Of a stretch of DNA of 64,000 nt, positions 12,219-24,240 are shown in pieces. Under the pieces are notes generated by a model, which saw nothing but the letters and a program-made list of their open reading frames with translations, had not been told where the DNA came from and did no database searches. The translations under genes and the position numbers were made by a program. This DNA is from Odobenus rosmarus divergens (Eukaryota > Chordata > Mammalia > Carnivora > Odobenidae): assembly GCF_000321225.1 (NCBI RefSeq), contig NW_004450942.1:645908-709907 (forward strand), given 5' to 3'. Each line of letters begins with the position of its first letter. Within the stretch, counting starts at the first letter, position 1.

Positions 12219-12689
12219 TGTATCAGTTTTCCTTGGCTTCTGTAACAAATTACCACAAACGTGGTGGCTTAAAACAACAAAAATTTATTACCTCATAGTT
12301 CTGGAGACCAGAAGTCCAAAATCTGTATCACTGGGTTAAAATCAGCACATCAGCAGGGCCACCCTCCCCCTGAAGGCTCTGGAGGACAATCCGTTCTTTG
12401 CCTCTTCCAGCTTGGCAAGGCAGCCAGGCTTCTTCGGCTTGTGGCCACATCACTCCAGCCTCTGTCTCCGTGGTCACACTGCCTCGTCCTCCTCTGTCTG
12501 TCCACTCTCCCTCCTGATAGGGATACATGTGATGGCACCTAGGATCCACCTGGATAGTCCAGGATAATCTCCCCATCTCAAGATCCCGAATTTAATCACA
12601 TCTGTAAAGTCCATTTTGGTCCTTTCAGGTAACATGGACAGTTCCCGGATGAGGATGTGGCTATTTCTGGGGATCATCAATCCACTGCA
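12219..12689 (-). mobile_element. MLT1-type solo LTR (ERVL-MaLR)
   Basis: The minus-strand LTR reads here as TCTGTAACAAATTACCACAA, CTTAAAACAACAAAAATTTA, TCTGGAGACCAGAAGTCC, then GATAGTCCAGGATAATCTCC and ATCCACTGCA. This is a non-coding relic of an ancient endogenous retroelement with no internal region nearby. Confidence 0.85.
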
Positions 12690-12719
12690 CTTGATAAAAT
12701 CCAAAGTCTGTACTGTGGC

Positions 12720-12935
12720 CCCTAAAGTCCCATGTGAGCTGGCCCCTACCCAACTTTCGGACCCTATTCTGCTCCCCTTTCCTCTTTTTCTGGCCTGCCC
12801 CTCCAGTCTGCTTTCAGATCTTCAAGTATGTTCCTGCCGCAGAGCCTTTGCTCGTGCTGTTTCTTTTGCATGCAGTGCTACCACTCTTGGCCCCACTTGC
12901 TGAATGAATGGATGGATGAATAAATGAATGAATGT
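12720..12935 (+). repeat. L2 fragment with (GAAT)n tail
   Basis: Recognised by GTATGTTCCTGCCGCAGAGC and CTTTGCTCGTGCTGTTTCTT, the L2 3' region, ending in a GAATGAATGGATGGATGAAT tetranucleotide run. Confidence 0.75.
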
Positions 12936-14310
12936 CTTATTCCTAAAAACTCAGGAAACAAAATGGTGGGAAAAGTAGAAACAGCAGCATGGGTAGAAAT
13001 TAACTGCACCTACCTCTCAATTTTGCCCAGAAAGTTGTTTGGCTAAAGATGCTTCCACCTCCCCTTTTCCCAGTTGCCAAACACCTCAAAATATCCCTAG
13101 CTCTTAGGCACCTGTAGGCTCCCTAGAAAGGAGCTGTTTTAGGTGGTTGTAGCCAAGTTGGAAAGTCGGAACTGGGTAGAGATAGGAATAATGCCACATG
13201 GAAACATCTCCTCTCTCCTCTTTCTTGAAGAAATAGTACAGTCCAAGGTATACAAAGCTATCTGGACTTCCAGCAACAATTTGATGGTGTTTCTTCTAGT
13301 GGTCAATGAATTCTCATTGTTGATTTTAGTGGCAAGTTTACAAAGGCCACTGCTAATGGCTGCATCCTGCCCTGGAGACAGTATGCCTGCCAGTGGTTAA
13401 ATGACCTTTAATTATCTCCTGACTCCGAGAGAAGGTCTATCATTAAATGAAATTTCTTGCACGCTATTATGATGAAAATATAAATTGAAGTTCTTTCTGC
13501 CCCAGAAAGAAGGAGTTTGAGTTCTGTACAGTTATATAAATCAACAACAGTCACCATATTATAGGGAGTGGGTGGTCTAGAGTGATCAACACACTTTCTT
13601 CCAGTTTTCCCGTGTCTTTTTCCACTAGCACTTTAAATCCTGAATCCTGGGAAACCCCTTAGTCTCAGATACACTGGGACTACTAGTTGCTCTAGTAGTT
13701 GCTAACAGGCCTATCCCTAACACTTGAGGGAGCCAGGGCAAAAGGGTAGAAGTGGAGGCCCACGAGATATGTATCTAAATATACAGAAGTTATAAATCAA
13801 GCTAATGCACTGCCTAATAAAAATATGTTCTATCCTCCTACCATGACAAATGTCTTCAAAACAACCTGGAAGGCTGGGTTTTAGTTCCAAGCTCTTGGAC
13901 TCCCCTCTGGCTTCTGGTCTGTCTCCACCTTCTCTTCCCACTCCTAGCTCTGCCCCACACCCCAAAGGGTCTTGCCCAAATAAGTGCAGATACTCAAACT
14001 CCTTCCACACCCCATTAGCAACCACCTCTTGGTTTCCCCCTGGGGCCTAGGGGCAGACTGTTACAAGGTCCATTCTTAGAGGAGAATGGCCCTCGGGCTG
14101 AGTTCCACTCTGTTCTAGAAATGGGATTCAAGAAGAGAATTCTGGGGTCCATGGAACCTAAGCCTAGCCTGGAAGGGATGGGTGGTCAGGGGACCAGGAA
14201 CAGAATGGAATCCACAGGACAGGAGCCACTCTTGCCTGAGTCTAAAGGCGGCGCTGGGAGTCACCAGTCTCTAGAGTCCCCATGAAATTAGAAACCATAG
14301 GATAATTTCT

Positions 14311-14478
14311 TTTTTTTTTCAAAAGATTTTATTTATTTGTCAGAGAGAGAGAGAGAGAGAGAGCACGCACACACAAGCAGGAGGAGCAGCAGAGAGAGAA
14401 GCAGACCTTCCGCTGAGCAGGGAGTCTGATGCAGGACTCCACAATCATGACCTGAGCTGAAGGCAGTCACCCAACCAA
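14311..14478 (-). mobile_element. Can-SINE, truncated at its tRNA head
   Basis: Poly-T, TATTTATTTG, a long (GA)n run and the body are present, but the copy stops at GGCAGTCACCCAACC and lacks the usual 5' tRNA head. The 12-base duplication AGGATAATTTCT flanks it at 14299-14310 and 14479-14490. The loss is therefore a 5' truncation at insertion, not a later deletion. Confidence 0.9.
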
Positions 14479-14984
14479 GGATAATTTCTAATTTCCAAAT
14501 ACACCACCAGGTCCTTGTGGGCAGAAGTTAGAGTTGTTCAACCCAGAGAAATAAAAGTGGGAACAAAATGTTAGAGATGCCCTAAGACTGTTCCTAGAAA
14601 GAACTGAGGTCCTCACTAGAGAACACAAAATTATAGTACAGCAGGGTAAAGAAATCATGTAGCAAAGAGCAATCTCTCTTACCTGGAGATTGATAAGAAA
14701 AGTGTCTGCCAGAGAGAGGAGACTGGGAGCTTGAATGTCATCCTCCAGAGTCCATGCTAATGCAGGATTTCTGTTTTCCTTCAGGGGATTTATTCTGATA
14801 GATGATGCAGATAGTGGTCCCAGTATCAGTAGGTTACAAGTACTGCAGGCTGCAAACGACTTGTGTCCTCTTGCAGCCTAGTTCACAAGAGTATAGTGAG
14901 TACCAGGCTGCCAGTATTACATAAGTAACAGCACAGAGGTGATATGACGATATGAGATGGAGAAAAAGATCAGGAAGGTAGAAA

Positions 14985-15450
14985 ACACTGATGTCTTGGT
15001 TAAAAGCATCATGTCAAATAAGTTGGGTTTAGATAATACCTCTGCGATTTACTATCAGTGAGACCATAGGTGAGTTACTTCACATATTTAAGCCTTGGTT
15101 TTAATTCCTAAGCAAAATCAGGATCTAAATATTATATGTGGGGGCGCCTGGGTGGCTCAGTCAGTTAAGAATCTGCCTTCAGCCCAGGTCATGATCCCGG
15201 GGTCCTGGGATCGAGCCCCACGTTGGACTCCCTGCTCGGCGGGGAGCCTGCTTCTCCCTCTGCCTCTGCCTCTCTCCCTCTGTTCTTCCCCCTGCTTGTG
15301 CTCTCTGTCGCTCACCCTCTCTTTCTCAAATAAATAAATAAATTTTTAAAAATAAATAAATAATAAATGTACTACATGTGACTGGCATGCAGAATAACTG
15401 AGATAAAGCATACAAGGAATTCAACCAGTATTTGTAACATTCTAAGTATT
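14985..15450 (+). repeat. MIR split by a Can-SINE
   Basis: Left part has GTGAGACCATAGGTGAGTTA and TTTAAGCCTTGGTTTTAATT. Right part has GCAGAATAACTGAGATAAAG and a decayed tail. The SINE at 15139-15366 lies between. Confidence 0.65.
15139..15366 (+). mobile_element. Can-SINE in a MIR
   Basis: Full-length copy from GGGGGCGCCTGGGTGGCTCA to a long AAATAAATAAATTTTT-type tail. MIR-like sequence lies on both sides (14985-15138 and 15370-15450), which indicates insertion into an older MIR. Confidence 0.93.
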
Positions 15451-16667
15451 CCAAAATCCTGCTTCCTGGTGGGAAGAGAAATGCTGGTTGTGGTGGTGCT
15501 GGTGGCAGTTGTAGTACTGCACAAGTAGAGTAGTACTGCTTGGTGTCAAGAGGAAATTAATACCATTGTATACCAGTATGGGATATAGGCAGATTAGCTG
15601 GATTCTGAGGCTCGTGGTTCTTGAGCCCAGAAAGGAGATTCTTTGATGATAATGAAGACATCGGGTAAAGGCATCCCTTTGAATAAGGAGATGATGTATG
15701 GACTAGACCCGGGGTAACTGCAGAATACCAAACAGAACTGACAGCTAAACACATGGAAACATGACTCACTCCTGCCTTCATTGAGACTACATGGCACCAA
15801 CTCAGCAAGTGCCAATGAGCACAGAATCATCTCCAACCACGTGGGGGACACCATGGGAAGCTGCTGAGGGAGCTCACCATTGTATTCACAGTTGCACAGA
15901 CTCAAGCTGAGTCATCACAGAAACAGAGTAATATCTCAAGTGATAGAAGACGGATCACTCACGGGCAAGCCTGAATCACCACCACCACGAGCAACTATCC
16001 TCATCCCTGGCCAAACTTAGGTACTACTCAATGTGTACATGAGTCATGTCTAAATTAAGCACAAAGATTTCCAAATTATCTCAACATGATCTAACATCTG
16101 GGCAGGAGATAAATTACTGAGCTGGAGGAGGGGATATAAGGAGAGAGAAAAAATAGAGAGAAGGCTATGTTCTCTAAGAAAACTATTTTCTTTTGAAATA
16201 TGGAACTATTTTTGCAAAAATGACTGACTCACTTTATTTTTTTAATCACCGAAAAGCAAAGAGAATGTGTGCAATGGATTGCTTTACACTAAATAAAGAC
16301 ATCATGTGGATATTAGGCTTTCTAATTCGGTTTTATATTATTCTAACTGCATTTAAAATGTACACGTGAGAGTAAGATTGATTTGTTTCTGGGTTGGATT
16401 ACCTAAGCTCTTTTTGCTGTTACAAATAACTTCCCGCAAAGCTTCTCATACTTTCTGGGATGCAGGAACATAGTTTGCCCCATGATGCTCTCTGACCTGG
16501 TCACCCCAAGTTCTTGCTCTTTTTCCCATGGGCTGTGAGGCTCACTGCAGAGCTCTTGATTCTTTGGGAGTACACTAGGAAGGTCCAAAGGCTCTCATTT
16601 TCTGACTTCTCAGGTTTTCCACTTCCTGGACACATCGTGGGGGGGAAACGTTCATGGTTATTACAGT

Positions 16668-16895
16668 TGACTGTAGAATCAGACAGACCAGGGTTCAACT
16701 CCTGGCTCTGTGACTTCACCCTATGTGACTACAGACAAGCTGTTTATCCTTTTTGAGCCTCAACTTCCTCGTCTGTGAAATGGGGACACTTAAGAGTCCC
16801 TAACTCAGGAAAGATGAAGTGTGACCATCTTTGTAAAGGACTTGGCTCAGTGGCCGGCGACATGGAAAGAGCTCCACGCATATCAGCTCTTATTC
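16668..16895 (+). repeat. MIR, nearly full length
   Basis: Shows GACCAGGGTTCAACTCCTGG, CTCTGTGACTTCACCC and GTCTGTGAAATGGGGACACT, with a decayed 3' third. Confidence 0.88.
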
Positions 16896-17035
16896 TTTCA
16901 AATGGATGAGTGTTTGGAGTTATGTATCTAGACACCCAGGAAGTTAAGCCACTGGGATCTGACGTTTTAGGTAATAGAAAACTGTGATCTCCAGCCAAAC
17001 AACTTCTTTTGCCTCGGGGCCCATGCTTTTCCTAT

Positions 17036-17400
17036 CCTAATGCTCCCCATTCATCACCTTTTGTTGTAATTGCTTGTTTAACATCTGTTTTTCCCAGGAG
17101 AGTAGATTCCGTGAATCTTTTTTTTTTTTAAAAATTTTATTTATTTATTTGAGAGACAGAGAATGAGAGATAGAAAGCACAAGAGGGAAGAGGGTCAGAG
17201 GGAGAAGCAGACTCCCTGCTGAGCAGGGAGCCCGATGTGGGACTTGATCCCGGGACTCCAGGATCATGACCTGAGCCGAAGGCAGTCGCTTAACCAACTG
17301 AGCCACCCAGGCGCCCACCATGAATCTTTTTTCACTGCTGCATGTCTCACACCCAGCAGAGCTCTTGGTACAGAAAAAGATGTCCAATAGGTATTCGTTG
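17036..17400 (+). repeat. L2 tail split by a Can-SINE
   Basis: Left part TTGTAATTGCTTGTTTAACA and GGAGAGTAGATTCC; right part CTTGGTACAGAAAAAGATGT and AATAGGTATTCGTTGAATGA. Together they make an L2 3' end around the SINE at 17121-17317. Confidence 0.75.
17121..17317 (-). mobile_element. Can-SINE in an L2
   Basis: Full minus-strand copy ending in AACTGAGCCACCCAGGCGCC. TGAATCTTTTTT lies on both sides, before the poly-T and at 17321-17332, as the target duplication. L2 tail sequence continues across the insertion. Confidence 0.94.
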
Positions 17401-17530
17401 AATGACTGAAAGACTGAACAGCCAAAGGACCAATGAAGTGACAGACTGAATAACTGCTAGAACCACAGACCAAATGACTGAATGACCAACTGAGTGATTT
17501 AATGAATGAAGGAATGAATGAATGATTGAG
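17396..17530. repeat. Degenerate (TGAA/TGAC)n tract
   Basis: A 135-base run of loosely repeated GAATGACTGA, GACTGAATAA and TGAATGAATG words follows the L2 tail. L2 tails often seed GAAT repeats; this one has expanded and decayed. Confidence 0.8.
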
Positions 17531-18454
17531 ATTGGTCATCTAAATTCAACTGGATATAAAAATATTGTCCTAACATGACAACAGACTAGACTACTAAACA
17601 CAGGATTTTAACTTGGAAAAGCAGGGTATTTAGAGGGATATATAATACTCTGAATATCTTAGAGTTCAGTTCTTCCCCCACCCCTATCAATGATAGGATG
17701 GGTGATAATACCCTACTGGAAAACATTACTCATTCCATACTCACATGGCCCTCAAATTGCACATCCCTCCCACCCTCCATCATGATCCAGAATCTGCTTG
17801 ACAGTTTCTGGCCTCAGTGTGTCTATCTATGTCAGATGACATCATGGCCCAACCATGTGTCTTGGGCTGTGAGAACAACTTAGGGAATCAACAGGAAGCC
17901 CCAGATCTTTCAATGCCTAATTTCTGATAACTAAGAATCTTTCCCGAAATCTCCCATCTACCCCTTTCTTCTTGGTGAGCTCATCTAGTCTTTCCAGAAA
18001 GGCCGATCAGTGGCAAGGCATTGCTGGACTTCGTCAGGGGGATTTGGTGTCTTCATACCTTGTTCATCAGCCACAGGACACACTCATCTTTCAAGCGTAC
18101 TGGAATTCTGCCCATGAATGTCTGAACATTCTGCTGCAATCCCAAAGGACCTCTTAGAATGTACATGTTTAGCTACGGAATATCCAAAATGTTTTTAAAT
18201 TAAAACCTGACTTGAATGAACATATTTAAAATGACCGTAGAATGGTATTTTGACTATCCTATCTTCCTCCTAAGAATCTTGTGATCTTAACAAAATCAAT
18301 GGAACACTCATTTAATGCCATTTTCCTGGTATAAGGGAGGGGGGAAAAACTCCCATTTCCAGGCTGATGAAAGCCTTAAAGGTCACTAGGAAGATTTTCT
18401 AAGAGAACCAAGCATGGTGGCTACACTCCTGGAAATTAATAAATAATAATTATA

Positions 18455-18650
18455 CAGCTACTGCCTCTTCTCCATGCCAGGCAAGAGATTGCATACTTTC
18501 TATACATCAGCACATTTAATCTGCCTGGGGGTACTATGATATTGGTATTACTGCTTCCATTTTACAGATAGGTAAGTTGAGGTTCCCAGTAGGTGCCCAC
18601 GGAGGGATTTGAACCAAATGTGCCTGACTTCAAAGCTGATGCTCCTACCC
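18455..18650 (-). repeat. MIR
   Basis: Reverse MIR: CTCCATGCCAGGCAAGAGAT, TCCATTTTACAGATAGGTAA and GGATTTGAACCAAATGTGCC. Confidence 0.85.
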
Positions 18651-19293
18651 CTCCACAGGTTGCAACATAGCTCCTGAGAAAGGGAAGGCACGACTGCTGA
18701 CAAAGAGGAATGGAATAATGGAATAAAATTTAGGTAGGATAAAATAGTACCTAAAGTCTGGAGAGGAGAAGACCTTGTGAACATATGAACAACAGTTTTC
18801 TAATAGATCAACTGTCATCATGTGAGAAAGGGAGAGCCCTTCAAATGGATTGCAGAGGCTGGAAAGAACAGGCAGGTGACAGCTCTAGGAAGAGAGATGT
18901 CAGCCAAAGTAACACACAACCTTCTAACAAGGAGAGATGTATAAAACTGCTAGATCGGTCTGGTGAGAGAATGAGTTCTTGAACATGGAAAGCATCCAAG
19001 CAGAGGGTAGGTGCCACAGCAGTGGATGGGATACCTTTGAGGTCCTGGCCCTCTGTCCGCTTTGGGTAGATGCCCACTAATCACATGAGAAGTTTACCCA
19101 TGCCTGCACCTAATCACCATCTGCCACAAGCATGCAAGTAAAACAATGTCGGCAGAAACAGTCTCATGTAAGTTTCATCTCCCTGAGGCTGGAGGAAGGA
19201 ATAGTGGGGTACTCTGAATCTCTTTGTGATAAACAAGAAAGAACTGGGGGGACATTGAAACGGAGAGAAATCTTGTGAGAGGAAGGAAACCAT

Positions 19294-19505
19294 GGGTATT
19301 ACTTTGTGCCAAGCAATGGTTTCGGTGCTTCACATATGCTCCCTCATAAAGCGGGGTGCCACCCTCTGGAAGTAGGGCTGATCATTTCCATCTTATAGCT
19401 AAAATAGGCTAAGAGAAAAGTTAATTTGCTTATGGCCACGTAGCTAATAATTAATATAACCAGGGCTCAAACTCAGATATGTCTGACTTCAAAATCTTCA
19501 ATCTT
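19294..19505 (-). repeat. MIR
   Basis: Reverse MIR: TTTGTGCCAAGCAATGGTTT, TTCCATCTTATAGCTAAAAT, TTATGGCCACGTAGCTAATA and GGGCTCAAACTCAGATATG. Confidence 0.83.
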
Positions 19506-20404
19506 TTCTCAACGGTTTGCTGCCAAACCCAGTGAGGGAGGTTCGGCAGGGTGCTGACAGAAGGTGCTTAGGTCAGGCGGATTTTGATGGGCAGAAGAGG
19601 AGTAAGGAGGCTGCAGCATGAAGTAAAACACAAGAGTGTAGGTCGGAATCTGATGCTCAGACAGGCAATTTAATCACTGAGCAAAGGCAGGTAACAGAGA
19701 GGAAGCGGATCAAGCCAGACATCATCTCCTTCACAATTTATTCTACTTTTAGCCTTGAACCCAAGTCACAGAACTGGTTCCAAACTATGAGGGATGCAAG
19801 TTCATAAATAAGACCTCAGACATTTTAATCTGAACAAAACCCACATATGTCAACTTCGCCCCTAAAGGTGATATACAAAAGCAACTTCACCATTTTTCCC
19901 CATGATTTCAATATCCCATGAGGAGATGTTACCAGGTAATGCAGGTTCATAAGGCTACGGAAAATTAAAATGCCAAGATGGCAAACAGAATGGAAAACGT
20001 GATAATGAGAGAAGATAATGATGATGATGCCTTTTACTGTATTAATTTTTATCTCCGGTCTCCTGGGAAACAGGGGTGCTACAATGCTTCCCCCAATCCC
20101 TGGCTGTTTAACCCTAATGGGTTGAATAGGCCTGATTTTCCCCCATTATCTAGTATATACAAAGTTATTCCAAAATAGAATTTTATCCTAAATGGTCCCC
20201 ATAATTAGGTTGTTGAGGGACACCTACAATTAGACCACAGGTGTTAGGTGTCTGTGTGTGTGTAGTGAGGGGGGTGGAGGTTTATTTCTACCAGAGGGAT
20301 CCATACCCTATCCTATAAGGAATTAAATTTGATTAGCGTGGCCTGGCACATGGTGTCAAGGAAATGATTGCTGGGGCTTTAGTTGGTGCCCTGTACTTCT
20401 CATC

Positions 20405-20600
20405 AGTACCATCTCTGGAATCTGACACATGTGGGTCCAAATTCCTGCTCTGCAACCAGCTATGTGACCTCGGGATGATTACTTAACATCCCTAGGGCTC
20501 AGTCTGCTGTTCTGTAAAATGGGAATAAGACCACTTGCCTCAGGAAGGTGCTGGGAGGATGCAATAAAATTGCCCCTGGAAAGAGCCAGGCAGTCATGTT
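20405..20600 (+). repeat. MIR
   Basis: Direct MIR: CAACCAGCTATGTGACCTCG, TGATTACTTAACATCCCTAG and CTGTTCTGTAAAATGGGAAT. Confidence 0.87.
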
Positions 20601-22472
20601 GGTGGTAGCTCAGAAATGGCATTTGGAACCAATTATCCTGAGCATGTCCCTTGAAGCTGGACAATCTCCTCTTGGATAGGCCACTGTCAACCCACCACCC
20701 AACCTGTCCAAGCTAGTTCACCCCTCCCATGATCCCCCTCCCCCAAAGATCAAGATCATTCTTAAACTAGGAACTTAGAGCTGCAGTATTGCCCCTTTAC
20801 TCTGTTCAAGATAATTTCTCTTTAGTAAGCCATAGCAACACCTCACTCACACTGGGCCATGCAGAACACAAGTATTTTGGTACATTTTGGCTGAAAAGTA
20901 CACGCTGGTCAGCAAATTACAATGATTTGTAAGGTGGACCCTCCTTAGCAAATTGCTCCAAGTTCCCCAGTGTCTCACATTCAAGCCTCATCCCCAAAGA
21001 TGCAAGACTAGATTCATGTCAGCTGGAACCCTGGCATGGGAACAGAACATTTGGAAGGGCCATCAGGTTTCCACCAAACTTTTGCATATGACCCCACATT
21101 CACTCCTCACAGTGAGCCCCATTTTGACAAAGGAGAAGACTGAGGCACAAGGGATTTATATACTTAAAGTCACTTTCAATGGCTGAAGAACTCCATGGTC
21201 AGCTGGCAGACATGCCCTAGGGAAGGTCCCCAAATTTCTGTCTTGTTTCTCCCAGTACCTCTAACTGGTTTTCCTATTCTAATTAATTGCCAAGCCCCAA
21301 ATCATTTTAACTACTTCACATGCAAAAAGCAGAAAAAACTTCATGAGAAACCCACAGGGCGCTCTATATCTCAACAATCCTGCAAAGGCCACACTGAGAT
21401 CATCTCTAAAACACACTTTGTTTCTGTATGGGTCAGGGTCCTGGCTAGAAACACTTGAAGGGGTAACCGAAGGAAGTTTAATAAAGGCACTATCAATGAA
21501 GAAGAAAACGGGGTTCAGTGGACCCACATGAGGAGAAGAAGCGCCCCGAGGCTAGTGACAGCAGGAAGCAGAGACCATCCCCAGGCCTGAAGGGACCATG
21601 GGAGAGAGCTATACCCAGGCTCACAGGAGCTGTAGCTAGAGGTAGAAGAACATGACTATGACCTCCAAAACCCAGGCCAAGAGGGAGGAAGAGGAAAGAT
21701 CAAATATACTCACCCCTCATCTCCTACCAGAGTCTCCTGCTCCCAGGAAGACAGCAAAGGGGCCCAAGTTGGGAGTCCGTGTGTCAGCCTACCAGGCACA
21801 GAGCTGGAGGAGAAGAGCAAAGAGTGGATCTGGAGGGAAACACAGAAAACATCCAGAACAATCCCAAAAGATAAGGAACCCTGTCTCCCCTTCTGGTCCA
21901 AGCTAAGCTCTTATTGTAAACCCAGCCATCTCATGAATGATCCCAGTTGGATTTGGATCCTAACTAAGCAATAACTCTTTATACTCTTGTTGACCTGGCA
22001 AAGAACAGAATGGCTCCATTGCACCAGTTAGGATATATATCTGATACTCAGAGAAAATTGATCACTTGCTCCTAGTAAATAATAATACATTTGAGTTGCA
22101 AGTGGCCTTAGAGATAATGGCCAGCCACAGCATTTTAACATAGCTAGGATCAAAATGTAGGGCTCTGGACTCCTGATCCAGTGCTCCTTCACAATGGATA
22201 GAGTCTCCTCATGTCCTTCATCGTCCCTGTTAAAGCTAAGCTAGAAGGCAAAAGAATGCTTGGGTCCAACAACCAAGTTTTGTTTTTATCCAGATGTTTT
22301 GGCCTTTTAGGCAAAGCCTTTCTTGATCTAGGGAGCCATCCAAAAGTCTGGAGAAAATTAGATAGTTATTCTAAAATTAAAGTTACTGTAAGAATGACAG
22401 GAAAGAAACCAAAAAAATGTAAGTTGTGAACAATTCTTATATACATGGTATGAATGATGGTCCAAGTTGATA

Positions 22473-22611
22473 CAAATTAAAACATATAAGTGGTTTGGGG
22501 CATATTTATATCAATTAATATACATTAAAATATACTATATGGTTCAGGGATTATTTGTATCAATTACTACACCTCAAAATATATTAGGTGATTCATGGGT
22601 TATTCACATAT
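22473..22611. repeat. Short AT-rich tandem repeat, about 50-base period
   Basis: Three diverged units start near 22473, 22512 and 22561. Each opens with CAATTA- or CAAATTAAAA-like bases, passes AAAATATA, then a G-rich GGTTTGGGG / GGTTCAGGGA / GATTCATGGGT and closes with TTATTT-type AT sequence. A weaker fourth unit may precede at about 22430. Family unknown. Confidence 0.6.
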
Positions 22612-22779
22612 ACCTACTCTTTAAGTGTTGAGTGTTTTAATGACTCCAATATATCTAAAAAGTCATAACCAAATAGAAGCCAATCCTCATGTTTGCATAC
22701 TAAAACAACCAAGCCACACTTGCTACAATGTAACAATAAAAGCATCGTCATCGGGAGCCATGATTATTAGAGATTTCCT

Positions 22780-22990
22780 AAAGTGTCTGACATGAAGCCA
22801 AAAGATCTAGGTTCAAGGTTTGCTTGGCTTCTTTCTAGCTTTGTGACTTTGGGCAAATCACTTGTCCTTCCCAGTGCACTGCCTGAAACAGAGTAGACCA
22901 GACATGTAGTTATTGGTTCTCAGACCCTCAGTCTTTCCACCTGATAATGAGGGATTGTTAGTTATGAGCTAGGTCTCTATTAGTACCCCT
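22780..22990 (+). repeat. MIR, diverged
   Basis: AGATCTAGGTTCAAGGTTTG, TAGCTTTGTGACTTTGGGCA and AAATCACTTGTCCTTCCCAG mark the MIR core; the 3' part is decayed. Confidence 0.75.
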
Positions 22991-23062
22991 TGGGTGTCCT
23001 TGCTGTGAATTAAATAGTAAATCAGATACTGTCACCCCCTCCCCCCACTTAAAACTCTATAA

Positions 23063-23376
23063 CTGCTCTGTCCAATATGATAGCCACTGGCCACAAATGA
23101 CTACTAAGCATTTGTAATGTGTTTGATCTCAAGAGAGGTGTACTGCAAGTGTAAAGCACACACCATATTTCAAAGAGATAACACCAAAAAAAGAATGTAA
23201 AACATCTCAATAATGCTGTATATCAATCACACATAGAAATGATAACATTTGAGATATATTGGGTTAACTAAAATATAAATAGTTCATCTGTTTCCTTTTA
23301 CTTTTTCTAATGTGGCTATTAGAAATTTTTATATGACATATTTGGCACACCTTATGTCTCAGCTGGAAAGTACTCA
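23063..23376 (-). mobile_element. Ancient DNA-transposon MITE
   Basis: The sequence CTGCTCTGTCCAATATGATA, CCACTGGCCACAAATGACTA and CTAATGTGGCTATTAGAAAT belongs to a common mammalian nonautonomous DNA transposon whose copies read CTGTCCAATA at one end. I do not assign the subfamily name. Confidence 0.7.
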
Positions 23377-23409
23377 TCTATAATTCCCCACTGCTCTCAA
23401 AAAAGAACT

Positions 23410-23940
23410 TAGCCTCCATAGAAGGGTCCAATGTGATCCAGTCACTGCCTACTCCTCGGGTCCCCTAATGCATTCTCCCTGTCCTTAATTACCCTCCAGC
23501 CACAGGAACCTATGATCCCTCAGAGATAGAAAGCCTGTACCCACCTTAGGGTCTTTGCACTCATGACTCCATCCTTCTGAAATGTTCTTTCCATGGCGAC
23601 TCTATTCATAGCTGACTCATTCTTCTCCTTCAGGTCTCAGCTCACGTGACCCCTTCAGTCAGGCCTTTACTGGACCACCTGACGTGAATGGACCACATAT
23701 GGAATCTCTCCTCCATACTTCCTCCAAGGCACTCACTGCCATCCTCAATTACCTTATCTAATTACCTGTTCCCCTGTTTCATGCCTGTCTCCCTCCACTA
23801 GAATAGAAGCTGTGTGAGGGCAGGAACTTTTCCTGTCTTATTCATGGTCTGTCATATCCTCAGCTCAGGGCTTCCTAACCCACTGTAGTTCTCAGTTCAA
23901 TGTTTGTTGAATGAGTGAATGAATGAATGAATGAATGAAC
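23410..23940 (+). repeat. L2 3' end with (GAAT)n
   Basis: Clear L2 strings: GTCTTTGCACTCATGACTCC, CTTCTCCTTCAGGTCTCAGC, CCACTAGAATAGAAGCTGTG, TGAGGGCAGGAACTTTTCCT and the tail CAATGTTTGTTGAATGAGTG into (GAAT)n. Confidence 0.9.
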
Positions 23941-24079
23941 AAATAATGAAAAGGGCATGAGACACAGAGTCAAAAATCCCAGTTAGGACAAACCCACTGA
24001 TAATGACAATAACAACAATACCATCTTCCTTCAAGTGCGTACTTTTTTCCCTGTAGTCAATCCCTAAGATTCGTTTGGT

Positions 24080-24240
24080 AGGTAGTGTGGTATAGTTGAA
24101 AGGACACAGTTTGGAGTTAGAAGTCCTGAGTTTGAATTTTAGCTCTGCCACTTACTAGCTGTGTGACCCTGGATAGAGCCCTTGACTGTCCCAAATCTCC
24201 ACTTTCTCCCAGAAAAATAATTAGAATTATTATGGAATAA
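24080..24240 (+). repeat. MIR
   Basis: Direct MIR: GTAGTGTGGTATAGTTGAAA, GAGTTTGAATTTTAGCTCTG and CACTTACTAGCTGTGTGACC. A duplicated AATAATTAGAATTATT follows at about 24218-24250. Confidence 0.88.

Noticed and set aside
12219..12689. Possible retroviral gene near the MLT1 LTR
   Set aside because: Only a solo LTR remains; no gag, pol or env sequence is present on either side.
15141..15230. tRNA-like A and B box sequences
   Set aside because: They are the tRNA-Lys-derived heads of Can-SINEs, too degenerate and in the wrong context to be tRNA genes.
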